Below are positions 9,443 to 17,281 of a DNA stretch of 50,574 nt, piece by piece. A program made the translations under genes and the position numbers. Under the pieces are notes generated by a model. The model searched no databases, was not told the DNA's origin, and saw only the letters and a program-made list of their open reading frames with translations. Positions within the stretch are counted from its first letter, which is position 1, and the number at the start of each line of letters is the position of its first letter. Origin of the DNA: Brotaphodocola sp003480315 (GTDB lineage Bacteria > Bacillota > Clostridia > Lachnospirales > Lachnospiraceae); assembly GCF_964246085.1 (NCBI RefSeq), contig NZ_CAXTPD010000024.1. The stretch is one strand, 5' to 3'.

Positions 9443-10417
9443 CTACCTGCGCTCCTTGTAGTTTTCTGTTCTCCGGTCATGTCTGCCGCGCACGGGGTTG
9501 TTGATGCGCTGTACTTTTACATCTGTACGCGTAACTGCTACCTTGGGAACTGCTTTTACATAGTATACGTAATCATCATCCTCATATTGTACGTATTCTG
9601 TACGCGTGTAATCCACTGTGAACACAAAGAAATGATACAGCAGTGCCACCGCCAGGGAAAGCAGTGCTCCGATCAGAAGCTGCAATACCGGCATGGATAC
9701 ATGAAACAGGAAATCTCCCACAAAGACTGCTGCCAGCTGTGCGATGGTTCCGGTCACAATGGCGATCTCCCATGCGTAATCCAGTGACATGTTGTGAAGC
9801 AGATACACGCAGAGGATCCCGACTGCGCACACCATGATCATGAGCATCATCTCCTGATTCAGCAGAAGATTTCGGATGATCTGCACAAATTTCTGGGTAA
9901 TATCCACCGAGGTATCATTTGTCAGCAGGCCGGCATTCTGCTTGACATAGGAAATGATGAATGCGATCACCACTCCGCTTCCTACCGGTATCACGGTAAG
10001 AAGGCTTCCGGACAATCCTGCCAGAAGAGGCACTGCGAATGGGATTTTCAGTAAAAATGCCATAGGCGTCAGTACCAGCCAGAAGCTGTCCCCCGGCTGG
10101 AATCCGTAATACAGCAGGATCAGAATGATCAGGATGACTGCCGTAATAAGCGCAGTCTCCATAGATACGGCATAGATGTGTGCCAGCATGACTGCTCCCA
10201 GCATACACCCGATTGCACCATAGGGAAGAAACGCACTGAAAAGTGCCACCACTGCCATGGCCACAGGACCGGTAAGTTCTGTTTGGTAACCAATATTGCC
10301 ATTCAGCAATGCCATAGCCACGAAGCTGTATATAAATTTGATAACACCGTTGACCGGTGTCGCGTATTTTCCGTAAAATGATTTCAGCCGTTCTTTAAGT
10401 ACGAGAAATATCATCAT
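9443..10417 (-). CDS. Multi-pass membrane protein of unknown function
   Basis: A 324-residue protein with about eight hydrophobic segments filling residues 20-265, then a charged, tyrosine- and arginine-rich cytosolic tail (TRTEYVQYEDDDYVYYVKAV and onwards). The start has AAGGAGGGCAGCCGCT before two consecutive ATGs; the first is used here. It overlaps the end of the upstream 153-residue membrane protein by 23 bp and precedes cdaA by 90 bp, suggesting one operon and perhaps a link to envelope or c-di-AMP homeostasis. I do not recognise a named family and assign no function. Confidence 0.75.
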   Translation of the reverse strand: MMIFLVLKERLKSFYGKYATPVNGVIKFIYSFVAMALLNGNIGYQTELTGPVAMAVVALFSAFLPYGAIGCMLGAVMLAHIYAVSMETALITAVILIILILLYYGFQPGDSFWLVLTPMAFLLKIPFAVPLLAGLSGSLLTVIPVGSGVVIAFIISYVKQNAGLLTNDTSVDITQKFVQIIRNLLLNQEMMLMIMVCAVGILCVYLLHNMSLDYAWEIAIVTGTIAQLAAVFVGDFLFHVSMPVLQLLIGALLSLAVALLYHFFVFTVDYTRTEYVQYEDDDYVYYVKAVPKVAVTRTDVKVQRINNPVRGRHDRRTENYKERR

Positions 10418-10856
10418 AGCGGCTGCCCTCCTTTGTCAGTTCTCTGGTACGGTTCTGGACATCGTACCGTTTTTCCAGTCTTTTCAGCTTTGCGATATAA
10501 ACCCGCATGCTGCGCCGTGCATATTCATAGCGCCTGCTGCTGACAAACCAGGTTATGATCAGATACAGGATCAGACCTGTCACATACAAAACAGCACCGG
10601 TTCTGACTGCAGCGATCACTGCATCCAGTTCCATCACATTCAGAAGCTGTTCCATGTTGGAAAGCACCCACATCATGGCACATAAAATGAAGCAGACCGT
10701 ATAGGCAAAAAATGAGCGGAGCATCCGGCCGCTGATATAATCACTGCGGAAGTAGCGGCTTGCCGGAAAGATATGTTTCCTCTCATGTTTTTCAAACATG
10801 GCAATGCTTGTCATCAGTCTGATCTTGTCTTCATTCAGCATAAAGTCATTCTCCAT
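10395..10856 (-). CDS. Two-helix membrane protein of unknown function
   Basis: A 153-residue protein with two membrane segments (about residues 45-67 and 83-107), a basic N-terminal stretch, and a strongly basic amphipathic C-terminus (RRYEYARRSMRVYIAKLKRL). Its end overlaps the next membrane gene by 23 bp. An alternative start at 10841 has GGAG nine bases upstream, so the first five residues are uncertain. On the minus strand an extended -10-like TGGTAAAAT sits about 30 bp upstream, making it the likely first gene of the cdaA transcript. Confidence 0.7.
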   Translation of the reverse strand: MENDFMLNEDKIRLMTSIAMFEKHERKHIFPASRYFRSDYISGRMLRSFFAYTVCFILCAMMWVLSNMEQLLNVMELDAVIAAVRTGAVLYVTGLILYLIITWFVSSRRYEYARRSMRVYIAKLKRLEKRYDVQNRTRELTKEGSRYDDISRT

Positions 10857-10950
10857 CTTCTATCAAAACATAGTAACTTAGATTTTACCATAATTTTTCT
10901 GTCAATGCCACCATTCCATCTAGTTTTTTTCTGTATTTTCAGTATAACAC

Positions 10951-10982
10951 AAAAATACCGCCATGTAAAACACGGCGGTATT
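10951..10982 (-). terminator. Rho-independent terminator of guaB
   Basis: Perfect 9-bp arms AATACCGCC/GGCGGTATT with an 11-base loop, followed on the minus strand by TTTTTGTGTT, lie just after the guaB stop. Confidence 0.88.
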
Positions 10983-11015
10983 CTGGTTCTTTATCTTGAC
11001 TTGTAATTAACGATT

Positions 11016-12470
11016 TTATTCATCCACACTGTAGTTCGGAGCCTCTTTGGTGATGTGGATGTCATGCGGATGGCTCTCTTTCAGGGATGCCGCGGAAATC
11101 TTTACGAAACGTCCGGTCTCCTGTAAGGTCGGGATGTCTTTTGCTCCGCAGTAGCCCATACCGGAACGGAGTCCGCCAAGCATCTGGAATACGGTATCCT
11201 CTACCATGCCCTTGTATGCAACACGACCCTCAACGCCTTCCGGAACCAGCTTCTTTGCATCAGACTGGAAATAGCGGTCCTTGCTGCCGTTCTCCATTGC
11301 TGCAATAGAGCCCATGCCACGGTATACTTTGTACTTTCTGCCCTGATACAGCTCGAAAGTTCCCGGGCTCTCGTCACATCCGGCAAACATGCTTCCCATC
11401 ATGCAGACATTACCTCCAGCCGCAATGGCCTTGGTGATATCTCCGGAGTACTTAATACCGCCATCTGCGATGATCGGAATACCGTGCTCTTTTGCGACTG
11501 CATAACAGTCCATAACTGCAGTGATCTGCGGAACACCAATACCTGCAACCACACGGGTAGTACAGATAGAGCCAGGTCCGATACCAACCTTAACAGCATC
11601 CACGCCAGCCTCGATGAGGGCTCTGGTTGCTTCACCGGTTGCTACATTACCTGCGATAACCTGCAGATCCGGATAAGCCTCCTTGATCATTCTGACACAG
11701 CGCAGTACATTCTCAGAATGTCCGTGAGCAGAATCGAGAACAACCACATCCACATGAGCCTTAACCAGTGCGCTGACACGTTCTAAAACATTTGCAGTAA
11801 TACCAACGGCCGCGCCGCAGAGCAGGCGTCCCTGTTCGTCCTTTGCAGACAGCGGATATTTGATCTGTTTCTCGATATCCTTGATGGTGATAAGTCCCTT
11901 TAAATTGAAATCATCATCTACGATCGGAAGCTTCTCGACTCTTGCCTTTGCAAGAATGCGTTTTGCTTCGGTAAGGGTGATTCCCTCTTTCGCGGTAACC
12001 AGATGCTCAGAAGTCATACACTCCTTGATCTTTTTCGAGAAATCCTCCTCGAATTTCAAGTCACGGTTCGTGATAATACCAACCAGCTTGCGTCCCTCTG
12101 TGATCGGCACACCGGAGATGCGGAACTTTGCCATAAGCTCGTCTGCGTCTTTTAAGGTATGCTCCGGGGAGAGGAAAAACGGATCTGTGATGACACCATT
12201 CTCTGAACGTTTTACCTTATCTACTTCCTCTGCCTGTGCTTCAATTGACATGTTCTTGTGAATGATACCAATACCGCCCTGACGCGCCATGGCAATTGCC
12301 ATACGGTGTTCTGTAACGGTATCCATACCCGCACTCATAAGTGGAATGTTCAGTTTGATTTTCTTGGTCAGATAGGTGGTTAAATCTACCTGATTCGGAA
12401 TAACCTGTGAATAAGCCGGCACCAGGAGCACATCGTCAAACGTAATGCCCTCACCAATAATTGTACCCAT
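11016..12470 (-). CDS. guaB: IMP dehydrogenase
   Basis: A 484-residue NAD-dependent enzyme converting IMP to XMP, the committed step of GMP synthesis. TFDDVLLVP opens the catalytic barrel, two CBS domains are inserted near residues 95-205, and VGIGPGSICTTR near residue 300 holds the catalytic cysteine; GGLRSGMGYCG lies near the end. A longer reading starts at 12506, but AGAGGAAACGAATA precedes the ATG at 12470, where the family consensus begins. It has its own promoter, hairpin leader and terminator. Confidence 0.97.
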   Translation of the reverse strand: MGTIIGEGITFDDVLLVPAYSQVIPNQVDLTTYLTKKIKLNIPLMSAGMDTVTEHRMAIAMARQGGIGIIHKNMSIEAQAEEVDKVKRSENGVITDPFFLSPEHTLKDADELMAKFRISGVPITEGRKLVGIITNRDLKFEEDFSKKIKECMTSEHLVTAKEGITLTEAKRILAKARVEKLPIVDDDFNLKGLITIKDIEKQIKYPLSAKDEQGRLLCGAAVGITANVLERVSALVKAHVDVVVLDSAHGHSENVLRCVRMIKEAYPDLQVIAGNVATGEATRALIEAGVDAVKVGIGPGSICTTRVVAGIGVPQITAVMDCYAVAKEHGIPIIADGGIKYSGDITKAIAAGGNVCMMGSMFAGCDESPGTFELYQGRKYKVYRGMGSIAAMENGSKDRYFQSDAKKLVPEGVEGRVAYKGMVEDTVFQMLGGLRSGMGYCGAKDIPTLQETGRFVKISAASLKESHPHDIHITKEAPNYSVDE

Positions 12471-12508
12471 TATTCGTTTCCTCTCTTTCTTTGGTTTTAT
12501 GTTCATAA

Positions 12509-12570
12509 AGATTCCATGGCAATCGCATTTTTATTATTAGCGCAGCTAATATTTCATTGCCGTGGAATCT
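12509..12570 (-). promoter_or_regulatory. Long hairpin in the guaB 5' leader
   Basis: Two 15-base arms (12509-12523 and 12556-12570) pair with one mismatch. The loop holds a second palindrome, ATTAGC/GCTAAT. The structure lies wholly between the mapped promoter and the guaB ribosome site, so it will be in the leader RNA. It does not match a purine riboswitch that I can recognise. Confidence 0.65.
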
Positions 12571-12590
12571 ATTTGACTTATTAATTGCAT

Positions 12591-12619
12591 ATTGTAGCAA
12601 ATTTCTGTCCGCTTGTCAA
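12591..12619 (-). promoter_or_regulatory. Sigma-A promoter of guaB
   Basis: Minus-strand TTGACA (12614-12619) and TACAAT (12591-12596) are separated by exactly 17 bp. The predicted start near 12584 gives a leader of about 115 nt before guaB. Confidence 0.88.
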
Positions 12620-12658
12620 ATACTTCTGCGAGGAAATTGTCCGCGTATATTTTTAGGC

Positions 12659-12702
12659 AAAAAAAGCAGGCGAAACCACCCCGATTGGGGCAATTCCGCC
12701 TG
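12659..12702 (-). terminator. Rho-independent terminator of groESL
   Basis: The minus strand forms CAGGCG...CGCCTG with an inner GCCCC/GGGGT pairing, followed by seven T residues. It closes the groES-groEL transcript about 165 bp after groEL. Together with the guaB promoter, guaB leader and a palindromic element it accounts for the roughly 400-bp gene-free stretch 12471-12865. Confidence 0.85.
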
Positions 12703-12747
12703 TGAGTTTGTTCGGTTTGCTGGATTAGCTGTTGCCTGCTGAATAGT

Positions 12748-12868
12748 CCACTCGCGAACTCGCGCTGACGCGCTCATTATCCTGCTATCGCAGGAGGTTC
12801 GCTCGTTAGTGGCGCATGAAAAATAAATGTCTGCTGCGCAGCCGCTTATTTTTCATTTGCGCTCACTA
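12748..12868. repeat. Compound palindromic element downstream of groEL
   Basis: Nested inverted repeats: an outer CCACT/AGTGG pair, GCGAAC/GTTCGC inside it, CGCG/CGCG and CCTGC/GCAGG hairpins, then a separate 11-bp perfect pair ATGAAAAATAA/TTATTTTTCAT (12816-12826 and 12846-12856) enclosing a GCTGCGCAGC palindrome. The element starts at the groEL stop codon. It looks like a small mobile palindromic repeat or a 3'-UTR structure; no second copy is in this window. Confidence 0.5.
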
Positions 12869-14488
12869 CATCATTCCGCCCATACCGCCGCCTGCAGGCA
12901 TAGCCGGAGTCTCTTCCTTAATGTTAGCTACTACAGACTCAGTAGTCAGAAGGGTGGATGCCACGCTGGTTGCGTTCTGCAGTGCGCTTCTGGTTACCTT
13001 AGCCGGATCAAGGATACCGGCCTTGATCATGTCTACATACTCTTCCTTGTACGCATCAAAGCCAAAACCTACCGGAGACTCTTTTACCTTGTTAATGATA
13101 ACAGAGCCCTCAAGACCTGCGTTTGCGGAGATATGGAACAGCGGAGCTTCCAGAGCTTTCAGGATAATCTTACCGCCGGTCTTCTCATCTCCCTCAAGAG
13201 CGTCTACTACAGACTTGATCTCCTGGGTTACATGTACATATGCAGAACCGCCGCCTGCGATGATACCTTCCTCAACTGCTGCTCTTGCTGCAGACAGCGC
13301 ATCCTCCATACGGAGCTTTGCTTCCTTCATCTCAGTCTCGGTTGCAGCGCCAACACGGATAACAGCTACACCGCCTGCCAGCTTTGCAAGACGCTCCTGC
13401 AGTTTTTCTTTATCGAACTCAGAAGTGGTCTCTGCGATCTGAGCACGGATCTGGGCAACTCTTGCAGCAATCTCTTCCTTGTTGCCGCAGCCGTCAACGA
13501 TGATGGTGTTCTCCTTCTGTACTTTAACAGATTTCGCACGGCCAAGCTGTTCCATGGTGGTATCTTTCAGTTCCAGACCAAGCTCCTCGGAGATAACAGT
13601 ACCGCCGGTCAGGATAGCCAGGTCTTTTAACATCTCTTTTCTTCTGTCGCCATAGCCCGGTGCTTTCACACCCACAACAGTAAAGGTTCCTCTTAACTTG
13701 TTGACGATCAGGGTAGTCAGAGCCTCGCCCTCGATATCCTCTGCCACGATCAGCAGCTTGGAACCGGACTGTACGATCTGCTCCAGAACCGGAAGGATCT
13801 CCTGAATGTTGGAAATCTTCTTATCAGTAATCAGGATGTACGGGTCATCCAGATTTGCCTCCATCTTGTCCATATCGGTGCACATATAAGCGGACACATA
13901 ACCACGGTCGAACTGCATACCTTCTACGAGGTCAAGCTCAGTCTTCATGGTCTTGGACTCCTCAATGGTGATAACGCCGTCCTTGGAAACCTTCTCCATA
14001 GCGTCTGCTACCATCTCGCCGACTTCATCGTCTGCTGCGGAGATAGATGCAACACGCGCGATGCTATCACGGCCGGAGATTGGCTGGCTCATCTTTGCGA
14101 TTGCCTCAACAGCAGCCTCGGTTGCTTTCTTCATGCCCTTTCTTAATACGATCGGGTTAGCGCCTGCTGCCAGGTTCTTCATGCCTTCGTTGATCATAGC
14201 CTGAGCCAGAACGGTTGCGGTCGTGGTACCATCACCAGCTACATCGTTGGTCTTGGTAGCTACTTCCTTTACCAGCTGTGCACCCATGTTTTCAAATGGG
14301 TCTTCCAGCTCGATCTCTTTCGCGATGGTCACACCATCATTGGTGATGAGCGGAGCACCGAAAGACTTGTCAAGAACTACGTTTCTTCCTTTCGGTCCAA
14401 GGGTCACACGAACAGTATCTGCTAACTGATTTACGCCTGCTTCCAGAGCTTTTCTGGCTTCAACGCCATATTTAATCTGCTTTGCCAT
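12866..14488 (-). CDS. groEL: Chaperonin GroEL (60 kDa)
   Basis: A 540-residue subunit of the ATP-driven folding chamber. VTLGPKGRNVVLDKSFG near residue 28 and DVAGDGTTTATVLAQ near residue 85 are the nucleotide-binding motifs, and the protein ends in the typical GGMGGMM tail. It follows groES by 44 bp in a two-gene operon with a CIRCE operator. Length and ends are normal. Confidence 0.99.
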   Translation of the reverse strand: MAKQIKYGVEARKALEAGVNQLADTVRVTLGPKGRNVVLDKSFGAPLITNDGVTIAKEIELEDPFENMGAQLVKEVATKTNDVAGDGTTTATVLAQAMINEGMKNLAAGANPIVLRKGMKKATEAAVEAIAKMSQPISGRDSIARVASISAADDEVGEMVADAMEKVSKDGVITIEESKTMKTELDLVEGMQFDRGYVSAYMCTDMDKMEANLDDPYILITDKKISNIQEILPVLEQIVQSGSKLLIVAEDIEGEALTTLIVNKLRGTFTVVGVKAPGYGDRRKEMLKDLAILTGGTVISEELGLELKDTTMEQLGRAKSVKVQKENTIIVDGCGNKEEIAARVAQIRAQIAETTSEFDKEKLQERLAKLAGGVAVIRVGAATETEMKEAKLRMEDALSAARAAVEEGIIAGGGSAYVHVTQEIKSVVDALEGDEKTGGKIILKALEAPLFHISANAGLEGSVIINKVKESPVGFGFDAYKEEYVDMIKAGILDPAKVTRSALQNATSVASTLLTTESVVANIKEETPAMPAGGGMGGMM

Positions 14489-14532
14489 GATTCAAAATCC
14501 TCCAGTTTCTATCAATAATATATAGATATATC

Positions 14533-14817
14533 TTACTCGATTACTGCCAGAATATCATTCTGCTTTACAACAACGTACTTCTCATCATCAACCTCTACTT
14601 CGGTTCCGGAGTACTTGGAGTAGATAACCTTGTCACCTGCTTTTACCTGCATGGTGATCTCTTTTCCGTCAACCACACCGCCAGGTCCTACTGCTACAAC
14701 TTCTGCCTGCTGCGGTTTCTCTTTTGCCTGGCCCGGAAGCACGATACCAGATTTGGTAGTCTCCTCTGCCACAAGCTGTTTTAATACAACCCGATCAAAT
14801 AACGGTACTAATTTCAT
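14533..14817 (-). CDS. groES: Co-chaperonin GroES (10 kDa)
   Basis: A 94-residue lid protein of the GroEL chamber. It shows PLFDRVVLKQ at the N-terminus, the mobile-loop region TKSGIVLPG, and GDKVIYSKYSGTEV near the C-terminus. AGGAGTTATCC precedes the start. First gene of the heat-shock operon, transcribed from a promoter whose -35 lies inside a CIRCE element. Confidence 0.98.
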   Translation of the reverse strand: MKLVPLFDRVVLKQLVAEETTKSGIVLPGQAKEKPQQAEVVAVGPGGVVDGKEITMQVKAGDKVIYSKYSGTEVEVDDEKYVVVKQNDILAVIE

Positions 14818-14926
14818 GGATAACTCCTCCTTACATCGAATCTATTTTTGTTGCGATCCACATATTGTGAACGAACGCTTTTCTTTTCGGGGACTCTTAA
14901 AACCCCCTCTCTGATGTACATTACCA

Positions 14927-14955
14927 TTTATAGCACGTGTTGTTAGCACTGTCAA
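14927..14955 (-). promoter_or_regulatory. Sigma-A promoter of groESL
   Basis: Minus-strand TTGACA (14950-14955) and TATAAA (14927-14932) with a 17-bp spacer. The -35 hexamer falls in the spacer of the CIRCE repeat, so HrcA bound there would directly block RNA polymerase. Confidence 0.85.
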
Positions 14956-14969
14956 TAGTCGAGTGCTAA
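14943..14969. promoter_or_regulatory. CIRCE operator (HrcA binding site)
   Basis: TTAGCACT-N10-GAGTGCTAA matches the conserved 9-9-9 CIRCE inverted repeat except for the last base of the left arm. It is the known operator of the heat-shock repressor HrcA in Firmicutes; hrcA itself is not in this window. Confidence 0.95.
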
Positions 14970-15100
14970 TTTTATCGAATTTTTATAACTTTCCCCTTTC
15001 TTTTTTATTCTCTTCGTATTAGAATTACTTTTATAAAGAATATTCGTAACTGCAAAGAAATGGAACCGGAACGAATGTTCAAAGAAAGGAGTACAGGGGT

Positions 15101-15700
15101 ATGGCAAAAAAAGCTTTTGGAAAACTGGCAGCCCTCTTAACCATTGCAGGAGCTGCTGCAGCCGGCATTTCTTACCTGACGAAATACCGGTCTTTTAACA
15201 AGGAGCTGGATGAAGATTTCCACGATTTTGAGGATGAGGACGAGACCGAAGTGCCGGACAGTACCATGAGCCGCAACTATGTTTCCCTCCATGCAGATAA
15301 GGACGAGTTTCTGGTAGCCGCAGGCGACATGATGAACGCCGCCAAGGATGCTGCCAGTGCTGCAAAAAATATGGTAAAGGATGCTGCTGCTATCGTGGCC
15401 GATAACACCCGCGAGGCCGTCAGTGTTGCCAGAGACGGTGCGCAGAAAGCTGCCGCTTCAGCAGAAGATACCGTAGAAAAGGCTGAAAGCGCTGCTGAGG
15501 ACGCTGTGATCAAAACTGCTGACGCCATGGAAAGTGCGGTGGAAGCCGTCTCCGATACCATGGAAGAAACCGCTGCAAAGCTGGAAGCTGCTGCTGATCA
15601 GGCAGAAGAGATTACTGTTGATGAGGAACCGGCTGAGAAACAGCCTGTTTCCGGCGAAGAGGTCTCTGCCACAACAGTCAGCGAAGACACAGAGGCATAA
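15101..15700 (+). CDS. Alanine-rich, membrane-anchored coiled protein (LEA-like)
   Basis: A 199-residue protein with a short N-terminal hydrophobic segment (about residues 8-27), an acidic linker, then about 110 residues dominated by A, E, D, K and T in amphipathic helical repeats such as AAKDAASAAKN and AESAAEDAV. This composition resembles late-embryogenesis-abundant or YtxH-like stress proteins; no catalytic motif is seen. AAAGGAG lies upstream of the ATG. It is a single plus-strand gene between groESL and a MocR regulator with its own terminator. Function not assigned. Confidence 0.75.
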   Translation: MAKKAFGKLAALLTIAGAAAAGISYLTKYRSFNKELDEDFHDFEDEDETEVPDSTMSRNYVSLHADKDEFLVAAGDMMNAAKDAASAAKNMVKDAAAIVADNTREAVSVARDGAQKAAASAEDTVEKAESAAEDAVIKTADAMESAVEAVSDTMEETAAKLEAAADQAEEITVDEEPAEKQPVSGEEVSATTVSEDTEA

Positions 15701-15719
15701 CATCATGTATAACGCAGAA

Positions 15720-15766
15720 AGCAGGACATGGAGTTTTCTTACTCTCCATATCCTGCTTCTTTATTT
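15720..15766 (+). terminator. Rho-independent terminator after the alanine-rich gene
   Basis: AGCAGGA-c-ATGGAG pairs with CTC-t-CCAT-a-TCCTGCT around a short loop and is followed by TCTTTATTT. Confidence 0.75.
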
Positions 15767-15832
15767 CATAAGAAATTGCATCCTACGAAGCAAAAAAGCG
15801 CTCCGCAGGAATGCGTCAAGGTACATTCTTTT

Positions 15833-17257
15833 TCATGTTTCTGAAAAATCTGCGTTCTGAATCCCCCAGCATGTTTTGAGAAGGTGTATGCCGTCTACGA
15901 TCTGCTCCTCGCTCAGGCTTGCATACCCAAGCACCACAGTCGACGGGCGGTGGTTGTGTTCCGGGTAAATGAAATAGCTGTTCAGACCATAGACCCTGAC
16001 TCCTGCTTCTGCCGCTTTCCGGATCAGTGCTTCCTCCGGCACGCCGTTTCTGGATGTCAGCAGAATATGAAGACCTGCATGCTCTCCACGTATCTCAAAC
16101 TGTTTTCGCAGCGGTTCCACCTGCTCCAGCAAAAGATCATGCTTGGTTTTGTAGATCGCACGCATCCGGTTTAAATGCCGTTCAAAATGTCCTCCTGATA
16201 AAAACTGATACAAAATGTTCTGATCAATGCGTGACACCGTAGAAGCATAGAAAGAAGTCTGGCTGCGGTAACGGACTAAAAGTGAAGGCGGCAGTACCAG
16301 ATAGCTGACACGGATAGCCGGCGCAATGCATTTGGAAAACGTGCCAAGATAAATCACCCTGCCATTCCGGTCCATGCCCTGAAGCGCCGGAATCGGCTTT
16401 CCGCGATACCGGAATTCACTGTCGTAATCATCCTCTATAATATAACGGTCCGGCGCCTCCTGGGCCCACTTTAAGAGCTCCTGTCTCCGCCCGACCGGCA
16501 TAACGATTCCCGTCGGGAACTGATGAGATGGCATCACATAGGCCACATTCGCCCCGCATTCAGCCAAAAGCTCCGGCTCCATGCCATTTGCGTCCATCTC
16601 CACCGGGCAGACCTCATAGCCCAGGCTCTGGAAGACCCGGTAGGCCTGTTTGTAGGTCGGGTTTTCCATGGCGATCACGTGCCTTCCTTCGAGGATCTGG
16701 GACAGCAGCATCAGCAGATACTCACTTCCCGCACCTACAATGATCTGCTCCGGGCTGCAGTTGACACCGCGTGCCGAATGCAGATAGCTGCGTATTGCCT
16801 CCCGAAAGCCAGGTTCTCCCTGGTGATTTCCGGAATGAAACATCTCTTTGTTGTCATCTACCAGAGTATTCCGGCTCAGTTTTCTCCACACATGGTATGG
16901 AAAGCTGTCCAGGTCAATGCCCCGCGGCGAAAAATCGACGCGCCATCCGGCATCCGGCTCTACGGTAGTCTCCATCTCCCCGGTGCCGGTTGCTCCGGTC
17001 TCCACCAGTTCCTCCAGATGACTGACAAAATAGCCGCGGCACGGCCGGGCTTCCATGTATCCCTCGGCAAGCAGCTGGTCATAGGCCATCTGCGTTGTGC
17101 TGCGGCTGACTTTCAAATGCTCTGCCAGCACCCGCGTGGATGGCAGCCGTTCCCCTGCTTTTAAGGAACCGTTTCGGATCTCCGCGCGGATGTGGGAGTA
17201 TATCTGTTCATACAGTGGTTTTTTTGACCGGGAATCAAGCGGAATCAACAGCTCCAT
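15833..17257 (-). CDS. MocR/PdxR-type regulator (GntR HTH fused to aminotransferase domain)
   Basis: A 474-residue fusion. Residues 10-75 form a GntR winged helix (PLYEQIYSHIRAEIRNGSL, LPSTRVLAEHLKVSRSTT); residues 115-465 form a fold-type I aminotransferase-like sensor with IIEDDYDSEFRY and LGTFSKCIAPAIRVSYLVLP, where the PLP lysine is present. Members such as PdxR and GabR bind PLP and control vitamin B6, GABA or taurine genes. It starts 24 bp after glnS with AGGGGATAGG upstream, so it may be read through from glnS. No adjacent pdx genes are seen, so the target is unknown. Confidence 0.88.
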   Translation of the reverse strand: MELLIPLDSRSKKPLYEQIYSHIRAEIRNGSLKAGERLPSTRVLAEHLKVSRSTTQMAYDQLLAEGYMEARPCRGYFVSHLEELVETGATGTGEMETTVEPDAGWRVDFSPRGIDLDSFPYHVWRKLSRNTLVDDNKEMFHSGNHQGEPGFREAIRSYLHSARGVNCSPEQIIVGAGSEYLLMLLSQILEGRHVIAMENPTYKQAYRVFQSLGYEVCPVEMDANGMEPELLAECGANVAYVMPSHQFPTGIVMPVGRRQELLKWAQEAPDRYIIEDDYDSEFRYRGKPIPALQGMDRNGRVIYLGTFSKCIAPAIRVSYLVLPPSLLVRYRSQTSFYASTVSRIDQNILYQFLSGGHFERHLNRMRAIYKTKHDLLLEQVEPLRKQFEIRGEHAGLHILLTSRNGVPEEALIRKAAEAGVRVYGLNSYFIYPEHNHRPSTVVLGYASLSEEQIVDGIHLLKTCWGIQNADFSET

Positions 17258-17281
17258 AATCCTATCCCCTAATCCAATCGA

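Noticed and set aside
10882..10905. Sigma-A promoter with TTGACA and TAAAAT upstream of the 153-residue gene
   Set aside because: The spacer is only 12 bp, too short; an extended -10 alone is possible.
12816..13630. Plus-strand open frames opposite groEL
   Set aside because: Antisense to a fully conserved gene; no start signals.
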